From positions 62,001 to 126,000 of the forward strand of contig OZ220709.1 of NCBI GenBank assembly GCA_965116665.1: DNA of 64,000 nt, in the 5' to 3' direction. Position 1 is the stretch's first letter. The number at the start of each line of letters is the position of its first letter. Both the position numbers and the translations under genes were made by a program. Below are positions 51,389-59,904 of this stretch, piece by piece. The notes below the pieces were generated by a model. That model made no database searches and was not told the DNA's origin. It saw only the letters and a program-made list of their open reading frames with translations. The stretch is from Aldehydirespirator sp965116665. GTDB taxonomy: Bacteria; Actinomycetota; Acidimicrobiia; Acidimicrobiales; Aldehydirespiratoraceae.

Positions 51389-51807
51389 GCGCCGGCAGCC
51401 CGCCCCGCTTCGTGCTGGCCTCGCCCGAGAGCGAGTTCTACTGGCGCTCCGGTGCGGACGGCCGGCTGAGGATCCAACGCTGCCGCGACTGCCGGCGCTG
51501 GATCCACCCGCCCGGACCGGCGTGCCCGTTCTGCCACTCGCGCCGGATCGGGCCCGAACCGGTGGCCGGGACCGGCACCGTGGCCACCTTCACCATCAAC
51601 CGCAAGGAGTGGATCCCGGGGTTCACGCCTCCCTACGTCTTCGCCTTCGTCGAGCTCGACGAGGACCCCACCGTGCGCATCGGCACCAACATCGTCGGCT
51701 GCGAGGTCGATGACGTCGAGATCGGCATGCGGGTGGAGGTTCTGTTCGAGGAGAGCGGCGAGTGGCACGTGCCGTTGTTCCGGCCGGTGGCCGGCAGAGA
51801 GTCCTGA
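51385..51807 (+). CDS. DUF35 zinc-ribbon/OB-fold protein
   Basis: 140-residue protein with an N-terminal zinc ribbon (CRDCRRWIHPPGPACPFCHS: two CxxC pairs) and a C-terminal OB-fold (GTVATFTINRKEWIPGF through VEVLFEE). DUF35 proteins are partners of thiolase-like lipid-transfer proteins and of hydroxymethylglutaryl-type synthases, binding acyl-CoA. GTG 51385 overlaps the stop of the Ltp-like gene (GTGA), and the stop overlaps the thioesterase start (TGATG). This tight coupling supports a complex with the Ltp-like protein. Confidence 0.92.
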   Translation: MSAGSPPRFVLASPESEFYWRSGADGRLRIQRCRDCRRWIHPPGPACPFCHSRRIGPEPVAGTGTVATFTINRKEWIPGFTPPYVFAFVELDEDPTVRIGTNIVGCEVDDVEIGMRVEVLFEESGEWHVPLFRPVAGRES

Positions 51808-52640
51808 TGGCGCTGATCACCCTCGACGGATTGCTCGACTGCTGCGAGGTGCGGGAGGTCCGGCCGGGGGCGTGGACCGGGCCCAGCCTGGAGATGGACT
51901 ACCCCAGGGTCTTCGGCGGCCAGCTGCTCGCCCAGGCGGTGGCTTTGGGCGCGGCCACCACGGAGGGCAAGACCGTCAAGTCGCTGAGCTGCCTGTTCCC
52001 CCGGGAGGCTCGCCGGGACGAGCCGCTGTCCTTCGAGGTTGAGGAGACCCAGACCGGGCGGACCTTCGCGGTCCGCCGGATCCGGGCCAGCCAGCAGGAC
52101 AAGACCGTGTTCGTGGCCCTGCTCTCGATGCACGTTCCCGAGCCCGAGACTCCGCCGGACCTCGAGCACCAGGACCCTGCCCCCGAGGCGGTCGAGCCCG
52201 GCGAGGCCGTCGAGGTGGACCTGAACATGATCCCGTGGACGACAAGGGTGGTGGACGGCACCGACCTGCGGGCCAGGGAACGGGGTCCGGCCGACTTCGC
52301 CTTCTGGACGCGAGTCTCCGACCGCCGGCTGCCCGACGACTTGACCGTCCACCAGGCCTTGCTGGCCCACGCCACCGACCTGACCGTGGTGGGCACCGTG
52401 CTGCGCCCGGTGGCAGGCATCAGCCAGGCCGATGCCGGCAGCAAGCTGCACACCGCGGTGACCAGCCACACCATGTGGTTCCACCGGCCGTTCCGCCTTG
52501 ATGACTGGTGTCTCGTCGCCCAGCACTCGCCCACACTCGCCGGGGGCCGGGGCTTCGGCCACGGCCATGCGTACTCCCGCGGCGCGCTGGTCGCATCCTT
52601 CGGCCAGGAGTGCATGATCCGGACCATCCCCTCGGGCTAG
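51807..52640 (+). CDS. acyl-CoA thioesterase II (TesB-like, double hotdog)
   Basis: 277-residue thioesterase that hydrolyses acyl-CoA to free acid and CoA. ATG 51807 overlaps the DUF35 stop (TGATG). The first hotdog has RVFGGQLLAQAVALGAATT near residues 34-52, with the helix typical of TesB. The second hotdog has WFHRPFRLDDWCLVAQHSP and GGRGFGHGHAYSRGALVASFGQE, the latter carrying the conserved TesB active-site region. Probably releases CoA from a pathway end product or overflow intermediate made by the neighbouring CoA-dependent enzymes. Confidence 0.92.
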   Translation: MALITLDGLLDCCEVREVRPGAWTGPSLEMDYPRVFGGQLLAQAVALGAATTEGKTVKSLSCLFPREARRDEPLSFEVEETQTGRTFAVRRIRASQQDKTVFVALLSMHVPEPETPPDLEHQDPAPEAVEPGEAVEVDLNMIPWTTRVVDGTDLRARERGPADFAFWTRVSDRRLPDDLTVHQALLAHATDLTVVGTVLRPVAGISQADAGSKLHTAVTSHTMWFHRPFRLDDWCLVAQHSPTLAGGRGFGHGHAYSRGALVASFGQECMIRTIPSG

Positions 52641-52656
52641 AGGCGGCACTCGCATC

Positions 52657-53802
52657 GTGTCGGGCGGAGCGCGCCCCGCGCTGGTGGTGAACGCCATCGT
52701 GATGGCCACCGTGTCGACGGTGTTGCCCGGCTTTCTCATCGGGGCTCTCTCGGTGCAGGTCAGTGCAGAGCTGGACGTGTCGGAGGCGGTCTACGGGTGG
52801 GGTCTCAGCTCGTTCTTCGGGGTGGCGACGCTGGGATCGATCCTGCTGGGGCGACTGTCCCAGCGGATAGGCGCCCTCCGTCAGATGACGCTGGCGCTCG
52901 GGTTGTCCATCGCGGTGCAGTTGGCGCTGGCCGCCACAGCCGACTCGTTCGGCGCGGTCATCGGGTTCCTGGTGGTGGCTGGCCTGTGCAACGCTGCCAA
53001 CCAGACCTCCATCAACCTGGCGCTGGCTCAGGCCGAGCTTCCGAGGCTCGGTCTGGCGGTGTCGATCAAGCAGTCGGGACTGCCGACCGCAACCCTGCTG
53101 GCCGGCTTCGCGGTGCCGTCGCTGGCGGTGACCGTGGGCTGGCGATGGGCCTACGTGGCCAGTGCGTTCTTCGCGCTGGTCGCCCTGGCGGTAGTGCGGC
53201 ACGCGGTCGGATCGGCGGCACCGGCGAGTGCGGCCGGGCCGTCAACTCCGCAATCGTCGTCGCGGGACCTGTTCCTGGGGGCCGCGGTGGGGACCTTCCT
53301 GGCCTTCAGCGCGGGATCGCTCAATGCCTGGGGGGTCGGCTCCGGCGTGGATGCCGGGCTGGGCGAGGGCATGGCTGGGCTCCTCCTGAGCATCGGAGCG
53401 GCAACCGGCATCACGGTGAGGATCATCAGCGGCTGGGTGTCCGACACGATGCGGGCCGCTCCCTTCCGCGTGGGTGGGATCAGTGCCCTGCTGGGCTCGC
53501 TGGGCATGGGGATGCTGGCGCTGCGTTCGCCTGGAACCCACGTCGCGGCCATGCTGGTGGCCTTCGGTGCCGGCTGGATCTGGCCGGTCTTCACCAATTT
53601 CGGGATCGTGCGGGCCAACCCTCAAGCCGCGGGCGCGGCCACCGGAGTCACCCAGATGGGCGTATACGTCGGCGTGTTCGTTGGACCTGTGCTCACCGGC
53701 TGGCTGATCGAGTACTCCGGCTACATGTCGATGTGGTTGGTGGTGGCCGCCTCCTCCGTCGTCGGCGGGATCATCTCGATCCGGATCGCTGACCGGTTCT
53801 GA
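52657..53802 (+). CDS. major facilitator superfamily transporter
   Basis: 381-residue MFS protein with 12 predicted membrane helices and no extracytoplasmic domain. The loop between helices 2 and 3 reads GRLSQRIGALRQM, matching the MFS GxLaDrxGrr motif. GTG 52657 lies 16 bp after the thioesterase stop, so it is probably the last gene of the transport/degradation operon that starts at 41150. It could import a related acid or export an intermediate; the direction cannot be told. It ends 8 bp before the 46-bp dispersed repeat, copy B. Confidence 0.88.
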   Translation: MSGGARPALVVNAIVMATVSTVLPGFLIGALSVQVSAELDVSEAVYGWGLSSFFGVATLGSILLGRLSQRIGALRQMTLALGLSIAVQLALAATADSFGAVIGFLVVAGLCNAANQTSINLALAQAELPRLGLAVSIKQSGLPTATLLAGFAVPSLAVTVGWRWAYVASAFFALVALAVVRHAVGSAAPASAAGPSTPQSSSRDLFLGAAVGTFLAFSAGSLNAWGVGSGVDAGLGEGMAGLLLSIGAATGITVRIISGWVSDTMRAAPFRVGGISALLGSLGMGMLALRSPGTHVAAMLVAFGAGWIWPVFTNFGIVRANPQAAGAATGVTQMGVYVGVFVGPVLTGWLIEYSGYMSMWLVVAASSVVGGIISIRIADRF

Positions 53803-53810
53803 GCCGAAAC

Positions 53811-53856
53811 CTGCACGGGTTATGCCCCTATGTGACGGGTTTCTCTACTGATTTCG
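53811..53856. repeat. 46-bp dispersed repeat, copy B
   Basis: Ungapped match to 33294-33339 (39 of 46). Here CCGAAA (53804-53809) and TTTCGG (53852-53857) form inverted arms around the unit. It lies directly downstream of the MFS gene and at the broken end of the metallo-beta-lactamase remnant. It has the same orientation to its flanking convergent genes as copy A. Confidence 0.85.
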
Positions 53857-54209
53857 GCGGGAGATCGACTCCGGCGGCCGCGGCGGACTCGCGGGCCGCC
53901 GCCGGCGTGGTCGCGGTGCCCGTGCGTGAGCACGACATGGCTCACCGGCGCGTGCGCCAGGCCCCGGACCCGCTCGGCCACTCTGGGGCCGAGGTCGGGG
54001 ACGCTGGAGTCGAACACGACCGCGGCCGAGTCGGTCTCGATCACGTGCACGTGGGCGAGCGATTCGATCATGGTGACGCCGTCGGCCAACCGGTGGTTGG
54101 CGCCCAGCCCGTCGCTGGGCAGCCCCAGGCCGAAGGGCCGGCCGTCGGGCTCGAACATCACGTTGCCGTCGATGGCTGAAGCTGCTCTGTCGAGAATGTC
54201 GCTGGTCAT
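53820..54209 (-). pseudogene. metallo-beta-lactamase-fold gene, truncated and frameshifted
   Basis: The N-terminal part from ATG 54209 is a normal MBL fold start: HVHVIETDSAAVVFDSS and then the metal motif LTHGHRDHAGG (HxHxDH). After about residue 103 the frame becomes Arg-rich and unlike any MBL protein. Dropping one base in the GC run near 53893-53900 restores a plausible continuation (ARESAAAAGVDLPP), but even then a stop occurs at 53828 inside the 46-bp repeat. A full MBL protein needs at least another 100-150 residues, so the 3' part is missing. Probably a non-functional remnant left by a deletion or insertion at the repeat. Confidence 0.8.
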
Positions 54210-54263
54210 TCCCTCATAATGGCCTGTAACCCGCCGCGGCGGGACAGGCTGCTGCGCCCGCTC

Positions 54264-55820
54264 CTAGGCCGCGGCCCGGGTGCGTTTCTCGGTGAAGTGA
54301 CCGGCCAGCAGCATCACAGCCACCAGCGCCGAGACCACGCCCGAGACTGCCATCGTCTGGGCGAAGGAGGTGGCGAAGGCTTGTGAGGTCTCTGTGATGG
54401 TCGCCTGAGCCGCGGCATCGCCCAGCACCCCCGACTGGGACAGCTCGTAAGCGGCCTCGATGGCCGCGCCCATCGACTCGCCGGCCGCTCCGGCCACCTC
54501 GGGCGGCAGTATGTCGACGTCCACGGTGTTGCGGTAGATCGAGGTGGACAGCGCCCCCAGCGTGGCGATGCCCAGCGCGGCTCCTAGTTCCCGGGCGGTG
54601 TCGTTCACAGCCGAGCCGATGCCGGCCTTCTCGTAGGGGGTGGCGACCATGATGTCGTTGGTGGCCGGGGTCATGGCCAGAGCCAGACCCACGCCGGCCA
54701 GCACCAGCGGCGGAAGCAGGAACCAGTAGCTGGTGTCGGTGCCGACCATGGCCAGCGGAAGGAAGGTCGCGGCCAGCACCGCGAAACCGAGGGACATGAT
54801 CCGGCGCGACCCGAACCGCTTCGCGAGGGGAGCCGTGAAGGGGGACACCACCATCGACGCGATCGCTTCGGGCATCGTCGCCAGACCGGCCTCCAGCGCG
54901 CTGTAGCCCAGCGTGAACTGGACGTACAGCGCGAACAGGAACCAGAACCCGATCATCACCACGAAGGTCATGGTGACGACCGCAGAGCCGACACTGAAGC
55001 GCCGGTCGCTGAACAACTCCAGCGGCAGCATCGGATGCCGGGCCCGCTGCTGCCACCTCAGCAGGATCACGCCGAACACCACCGCGACCGCGAACGCGGC
55101 CAGCACCGGCACCGATGTCCAGCCCTGCTCGGGCCCCTCGATGATCCCGTAGATCAGCGCGGTCATGGCGACGATGGAGAGACCCGCCCCGGCCGGATCC
55201 AGGTGGCGGGGCTGCTCGTCGCGGGATCGGGGCAGCCACAGCGCCATCACGATCATCACCACCGCCACCACCGGCACGTTGTAGAGGAAGCCGGCCTCCC
55301 AGCCCCACGACGGCACGATCCACCACCCGGTCACGAACAGGCCGGTCAACGCGGGCCCGATGGCGGCGCCGCCCCCGGCGAATCCCGACCAGATCGCGAT
55401 GGCGGTCGGCCGCTCCGGGGGAGGGAAGATCTCGATCAGCAGCGACAGGGTGGCCGGCATGACGAAGGCGGCCGCCACCCCCATCGCGCCCCGGGCGACC
55501 AGGATCACCTCGGCCGAGTCGGCCAGGCCTCCGAGGAGCGCGCCGAGCCCGAACACGAGCAGGCCGCCGAGCAGGGCGCCCTTGCGGCCGTAGCGGTCGC
55601 CGATGGCCCCGCCGGTCATCAACAGCCCGCCGAAGGCCAGGGCGTAGGTGTTCACGATCCACTGCAGCTGCGGACCGGTGACACCCACATCGCGTTGCAG
55701 GGTGGCCAGGGCGACGTTCAGGCCCGAGACCGACATCACCACCAGCACCAGGGTCAGGCTCAGGACACCCAGCAGGAACCAGCGCCGGGCGTGAACATCC
55801 GGCCGCTCCCACAGATTCAC
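54264..55820 (-). CDS. DHA2-family MFS exporter (EmrB/QacA type)
   Basis: 518-residue transporter with 14 predicted helices. The motif GGAIGDRYGRKGALLGG in the loop after helix 2 and the LNVALATLQRDVGVTGPQLQW segment of helix 1 are hallmarks of DHA2 drug/proton antiporters. These export lipophilic or cationic compounds using the proton gradient. Minus-strand gene between the MBL remnant and a crotonase gene; 34 bp separate it from the crotonase stop. No regulator of the TetR or MarR kind is adjacent, which is unusual for this family. Confidence 0.92.
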   Translation of the reverse strand: MNLWERPDVHARRWFLLGVLSLTLVLVVMSVSGLNVALATLQRDVGVTGPQLQWIVNTYALAFGGLLMTGGAIGDRYGRKGALLGGLLVFGLGALLGGLADSAEVILVARGAMGVAAAFVMPATLSLLIEIFPPPERPTAIAIWSGFAGGGAAIGPALTGLFVTGWWIVPSWGWEAGFLYNVPVVAVVMIVMALWLPRSRDEQPRHLDPAGAGLSIVAMTALIYGIIEGPEQGWTSVPVLAAFAVAVVFGVILLRWQQRARHPMLPLELFSDRRFSVGSAVVTMTFVVMIGFWFLFALYVQFTLGYSALEAGLATMPEAIASMVVSPFTAPLAKRFGSRRIMSLGFAVLAATFLPLAMVGTDTSYWFLLPPLVLAGVGLALAMTPATNDIMVATPYEKAGIGSAVNDTARELGAALGIATLGALSTSIYRNTVDVDILPPEVAGAAGESMGAAIEAAYELSQSGVLGDAAAQATITETSQAFATSFAQTMAVSGVVSALVAVMLLAGHFTEKRTRAAA

Positions 55821-55854
55821 ACGCTCACGCTAGGGGTGTGCGGGCGGGCGCCCC

Positions 55855-56694
55855 CTACTTCTGGGACTCCTTCATCTCGGTCAGGCCGGTGAGGATCGGG
55901 TAGCCGCCCACCGACAGGGCGTTGCCGTGGCCGCTCTGATGGATGTCGAACACCGACTGCAGTGCCGAGTAGAAGCCCTGGATGTCCATGGTCTGGTTGA
56001 CGGCCCGCTTGGCCTGGGCCAGCGCGAACGGGTGCATCCGGGCGATCTCGTGGGCCAGTGCCATTGTCTCGGAGTGGAGTTCGTCGAGGGGCACCACCCG
56101 GTTGACCATGCCGGCCGCCTCAGCCTCGGTCGCGTTGATCCGGCGGGCGGTGAACAGCATCTCCTTGGCCTTGCGGGGCCCGAGCTCCCAGGTGTGGCCG
56201 TGGTACTCCACCCCGCCGATGCCCATGCGGGCCACCGGGTCAGAAAACATGGCGTTGTCGGCGGCAATTATCAGGTCGCAGGGCCAGCAGAGCATCAAAC
56301 CCCCGGCGATGCACTGGCCCTGCACTTCTGCGATCGTGGGCTTGGGGATGTCTCGCCAGCGGCGGCTGTAGCCGAGGTAGTGGACCGCCTCCCACTCGTA
56401 GATGGCTTCGAGGCCGCGCTCCTTCCAGTCGACGAAGCTGCCCCTGGCCGGGCCGCTGTCGCCGGCCGCGGCCTTCTCCAGGGCTTCGTCGGAGCCGGAC
56501 AGGTCGTGGCCCGCGCAGAAGTGCTTGCCGATGGAGCGCAGCACGATCACCCGGATCTCGGCGTCGCCGGCAGCCCGGGTGAAGCACTCGTCCATCTCGT
56601 CGAGCGTCAAGCCGCTGACCGCGTTGGCCTTGCCGGGCCGGTTCAGGGTGATCACCGCCACCGGGCCGTCGGTGTCGTAGAGCATGTGCTGCAT
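55855..56694 (-). CDS. enoyl-CoA hydratase/isomerase family protein
   Basis: 279-residue crotonase. The oxyanion-hole segment GKHFCAGHDLSGSD near residues 58-71 and IAGGLMLCWPCDLIIAAD near 128-145 are typical. The insert before GLEAIYEWEAVHYLGYSRRW is longer than in FadB-type hydratases. It resembles the crotonase cut by the left window edge. Catalyses hydration or isomerisation of an enoyl-CoA; substrate unknown. ATG 56694 lies 16 bp after the class II aldolase stop on the same strand, so the genes 55855-58338 could be one transcript. Confidence 0.9.
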   Translation of the reverse strand: MQHMLYDTDGPVAVITLNRPGKANAVSGLTLDEMDECFTRAAGDAEIRVIVLRSIGKHFCAGHDLSGSDEALEKAAAGDSGPARGSFVDWKERGLEAIYEWEAVHYLGYSRRWRDIPKPTIAEVQGQCIAGGLMLCWPCDLIIAADNAMFSDPVARMGIGGVEYHGHTWELGPRKAKEMLFTARRINATEAEAAGMVNRVVPLDELHSETMALAHEIARMHPFALAQAKRAVNQTMDIQGFYSALQSVFDIHQSGHGNALSVGGYPILTGLTEMKESQK

Positions 56695-56710
56695 AGGTCG
56701 CCTCCCTCAC

Positions 56711-57370
56711 CTACCAGGTGGTGCGGATGTAGCCGTATATCCCCTCGAAGTCCTCGGTGATCTTGGGGGGCAGGGGCCGGACGCCGCCCAGGACCTCGGC
56801 CCCGAACATGATCTTGGCGGTGTGCTCCACCACCAGCGCGGTGTGCAGCGCGTCGTCGGGCGACTTGCCCACGCACAGCAGGCCGTGATTGGCCATCAGC
56901 ACCGCGCCGCGATCTCTGAGGTGGCGCACCACCTCGGCGGCGAGTTCGTCGGTTCCGGTGGTCGCGTAGTCTGCGACGGGGACATCGCCGCCCACATAGA
57001 TGATCACTTCCTCGATGCTGGCCGGGATGGGCCGGTGGGCCACCGCGAACATCGACGCGTGGGGCGGATGGCAGTGCACGACCCCGCCGACCTCGTCGAA
57101 GGCGTTGTAGCAGGCCAGGTGCATGGCCTTCTCGGTGGACGGCTTGCCGGAGCCGCCCAGGTAGTGGCCGTCCAGGCTGAGCACCGCGAGGTTGTCTGCG
57201 GTGATGTCGCGGTAGGGGGTGGACGACGGGGTCAGGCAGACGGCGCCGTCGCTCCGCCGGCCCGACACGTTGCCGGCCGTGCCCACCACCAACCCGGCCC
57301 GCTCCATCTGCTGTGAGGCGTCGACCACCTCCCGGTGGACGCGGTCGGTGGCCGCGGTGCCTTCGCTCAT
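56711..57370 (-). CDS. class II aldolase/adducin family protein
   Basis: 219-residue zinc-type aldolase relative. ATG 57370 overlaps the stop of the upstream dehydrogenase (TGATG); a GTG one codon earlier is also possible. Landmarks: TAGNVSGR near the N-terminus, STEKAMH with the catalytic Glu, the zinc ligands VHCHPPHAS, and ANHGLLCVG near the C-terminus with a third His. Family members include fuculose-phosphate and ribulose-phosphate aldolases and 4-phospho-sugar-acid decarboxylases. With the dehydrogenase and the FGGY kinase nearby, it probably belongs to degradation of a sugar acid or related phosphorylated compound. Confidence 0.92.
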   Translation of the reverse strand: MSEGTAATDRVHREVVDASQQMERAGLVVGTAGNVSGRRSDGAVCLTPSSTPYRDITADNLAVLSLDGHYLGGSGKPSTEKAMHLACYNAFDEVGGVVHCHPPHASMFAVAHRPIPASIEEVIIYVGGDVPVADYATTGTDELAAEVVRHLRDRGAVLMANHGLLCVGKSPDDALHTALVVEHTAKIMFGAEVLGGVRPLPPKITEDFEGIYGYIRTTW

Positions 57371-58338
57371 CACAGGACCTCCGGGTTGGCGCAGTGCAGG
57401 GGCCGTTCACCGGCCAGGATGGCTTTGATGTCGGCCACCACGATTGCGGTCTGGTTGCTCTCGACGTTGTAGGTGGCGCCGCCGATGTGGGGGGTGAGCA
57501 CCACGTTGTCCATCGCGGTGAGCGGGTGGTCGGTGGGCAGGATCTCGCCGTCGAAGTGGTCGAGGCCGGCTCCGCTGAGATGTCCCGATTCCAGGGCCGC
57601 CACCAGGGCGTCGGTGTCGTGGAGCGCGGCTCGGGCGGTGTTGAGGTAGACCGCGCCCGGCTTCATCGTCGCGAACTGGTCGGCGCCCATCATCTGGATC
57701 GTCTCGGGCGTGACCGCGGCGTGCATGGAGACCACGTCCGCCTCGCCCAGCAGGTCGTCGAAGCTGTGGGTGGCGTCGTCGGCGTAGGGATCGCTGGTGA
57801 TCACGGTCATGCCCAGCCCTTCCAGGCGCCATTTCGCGGCCCGGGCCACCGCACCGAACCCGACCAATCCCGCGGTCTGTCCCGCCACCTGCCAGGCCCG
57901 GTAGCGCTGGTAGGGGAGGGTCCTGTCGAACATCGTGCCGGCCCGCACGTCCCGGTCGCCGGCCACCACGAACCGGTTGACCGCCATCAGCAGGGCCACC
58001 GTCATCTCAGCCACGGCATCGGCGTTGCGTCCCGGGGTGCGCAGCACGGCGATCCCGGCGGCGGTAGCCGTGTCGACGTCGACGTTGTCGGGCCGGGCCC
58101 GGGTGCACCCGATGGCGATCAGCGGCAGTTCGAGCACCGGACCCTTGCAGGAGTCGGCCTCGCAAACCACGATGTCGGCCCGCTCGGAGCGGATCTTGTC
58201 GGCGAAGTCCGCGGATCTGTAGAGCTTGATGGGGACCTGCTCGATCCAGGGCTCGAACACCACATCGGCAATGTCGCGCAGCTCGTCGAGGGCGTCGCCC
58301 CGAAGTGGGGCCGTCACCAACACTCGAGGCCGGCTCAC
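57370..58338 (-). CDS. D-isomer-specific 2-hydroxyacid dehydrogenase
   Basis: 322-residue NAD(P)-dependent enzyme interconverting a 2-hydroxy acid and 2-keto acid. The Rossmann turn reads GLVGFGAVARAAKWRLEGLG near residue 160, the arginine region NTARAALHD near 233, the Glu region (DHFDGEILP) near 260 and the catalytic His in LTPHIGGATYN near 280. Its stop overlaps the aldolase start (TGATG), so they are translated together. It is divergent from the FGGY kinase at 58461, with 122 bp between them. Confidence 0.93.
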   Translation of the reverse strand: MSRPRVLVTAPLRGDALDELRDIADVVFEPWIEQVPIKLYRSADFADKIRSERADIVVCEADSCKGPVLELPLIAIGCTRARPDNVDVDTATAAGIAVLRTPGRNADAVAEMTVALLMAVNRFVVAGDRDVRAGTMFDRTLPYQRYRAWQVAGQTAGLVGFGAVARAAKWRLEGLGMTVITSDPYADDATHSFDDLLGEADVVSMHAAVTPETIQMMGADQFATMKPGAVYLNTARAALHDTDALVAALESGHLSGAGLDHFDGEILPTDHPLTAMDNVVLTPHIGGATYNVESNQTAIVVADIKAILAGERPLHCANPEVL

Positions 58339-58460
58339 GAGCCGACGCTACCGCCCAAGGTCGATGATCGGCCTGTGCGGTGGCGTGGCCCCGCCCATGA
58401 GGGCGTAGCTTCCTGTGAGCAGTCGGCGATACCTGACAGCATTGGTCTACGGGAGAACGC

Positions 58461-59864
58461 ATGAACCAGGTGACGGCCGGGATCGATGTCGGGACCACCT
58501 CGGTAAAGGCCGTGGCCGCCAACGCCGATGGCGAGGTTGTCGCCCGTGCACGCATCCCGCACCGGGTGGTGGCGCCCAGCCCCGACCGGTTCGAACACGA
58601 TCCGCAGCAGGCCTGGGTGGACGGGGTTCTGGCCGCCTGGGAGCGCGTGCGGGCGGGAACGGATCAGCCCGTGGCCGCGGTCACGGTGTCGGCCATGGTG
58701 CCCTCCATGTGCGGCGTCGACTCGGCTGGTAGGCCGGTCACCGGTGGCCTGCTCTACGGCGACGCCCGGGGCCGGACTCCGGCGGGTCTCTCCGATGGCG
58801 CCGGCGATCAGGACACGGATCCGACTCGGTGCAGCGGCCCCGACTCCGCTCCGGGCACGGACGCCAGCGAGGGCGCAACCGAGGGCGAGGCGGCCGGGTT
58901 CGCCCGCTGGCTGTCGGCGCGAGACGGTGTCCATGCGCTGTGGCCCGCGCAGGCGGCCGCCAACCACTCGCTCTGCGGGGTCGCAGCCGTCGACTCGTCG
59001 ACGGCCATGGCGATGGCTCCCATGTCCGACGGGCAGGGCTGGGCGCCGCACCTGCTCGATGAGCTCGCCATGACGGCTGAGCAGTTCCCGCCGGTGGTGC
59101 CCGGCGCGGCCCCCATCGGCGATCGGGACGGCGCCCTAGTCTCGGCGGGCACCATCGACGTGCTGGGGGAGCAGCTGGTGGCCCCCTGCGGCGATGCCGG
59201 TGACGTGTTGGTGATGTGCGGCACGACCCTGCTGCCGTGGGTGCTCACCGACCAGTGGGTCGAGGTCGACGGCCTGTGGACGTTCCCGTCGGCCCGGGCC
59301 GGGATCATGGCCGTCGGCGGGGCCAGCAACGCGGGGGGCCTGTTCGTGGACCGGGTCCGGGCTTTGGTGGGCGATGTACCGTCCGAGCAGCTGCTGGCAC
59401 TCGGCGCCGACGACCTGCCGGTGTGGGCGCCCTACGTGCGGGGCGAGCGCACCCCGCTGCACGACCCAGACCGCAGGGCCGAACTGCTCGAGGTGCATGT
59501 CGGCCACACCCCGGCTCATGTGCTGATGGCTGCCTACGAGGCGGCCGGCTTCGTGGTCCGGCATCACATTGATCTCTCGGGCCTCGCCGCGGTCCGGATC
59601 GTGGCCGTGGGCGGCGGCACCCGATCAGCGGCTTGGATGCAGGCACTGGCCGACACCACCGGGTTGGTGGTGGACGTGTCGGCCGAGCCGTACAGCGCCG
59701 CGCTGGGTGCGGCATACCACAGCCGGGTCACCGCCGGTTTCGAGTCGGACACCTCCGAGGCCCGGCGCTGGGGCCGGGTGGCTCGACGGGTCGAGCCCCG
59801 CGCCGGCCATGCTGCTGCGGCCGAGAGCCGCTACCGCCGCTTCCGGGAGGACACCCACCGATGA
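58461..59864 (+). CDS. FGGY-family carbohydrate kinase
   Basis: 467-residue sugar kinase of the ribulokinase/xylulokinase/gluconate kinase superfamily. The phosphate-binding loop AGIDVGTTSVKAV is at residues 6-18, and the C-terminal domain shows VGGGTRSAAWMQALADTTG near 385-403, which binds the adenosine of ATP. Between them an Asp/Glu-rich insert (GDQDTDPTRC, TEGEAAGFARW) is longer than usual. It phosphorylates a sugar, polyol or sugar acid. Divergent from the dehydrogenase-aldolase pair, as often seen for sugar-acid pathways. The F420-type oxidoreductase starts 40 bp after its end. Confidence 0.9.
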   Translation: MNQVTAGIDVGTTSVKAVAANADGEVVARARIPHRVVAPSPDRFEHDPQQAWVDGVLAAWERVRAGTDQPVAAVTVSAMVPSMCGVDSAGRPVTGGLLYGDARGRTPAGLSDGAGDQDTDPTRCSGPDSAPGTDASEGATEGEAAGFARWLSARDGVHALWPAQAAANHSLCGVAAVDSSTAMAMAPMSDGQGWAPHLLDELAMTAEQFPPVVPGAAPIGDRDGALVSAGTIDVLGEQLVAPCGDAGDVLVMCGTTLLPWVLTDQWVEVDGLWTFPSARAGIMAVGGASNAGGLFVDRVRALVGDVPSEQLLALGADDLPVWAPYVRGERTPLHDPDRRAELLEVHVGHTPAHVLMAAYEAAGFVVRHHIDLSGLAAVRIVAVGGGTRSAAWMQALADTTGLVVDVSAEPYSAALGAAYHSRVTAGFESDTSEARRWGRVARRVEPRAGHAAAAESRYRRFREDTHR

Positions 59865-59904
59865 CGGCGCCTGCGGGAAGGCCGCCTACCGGGGGGCGCT
59901 GCCG

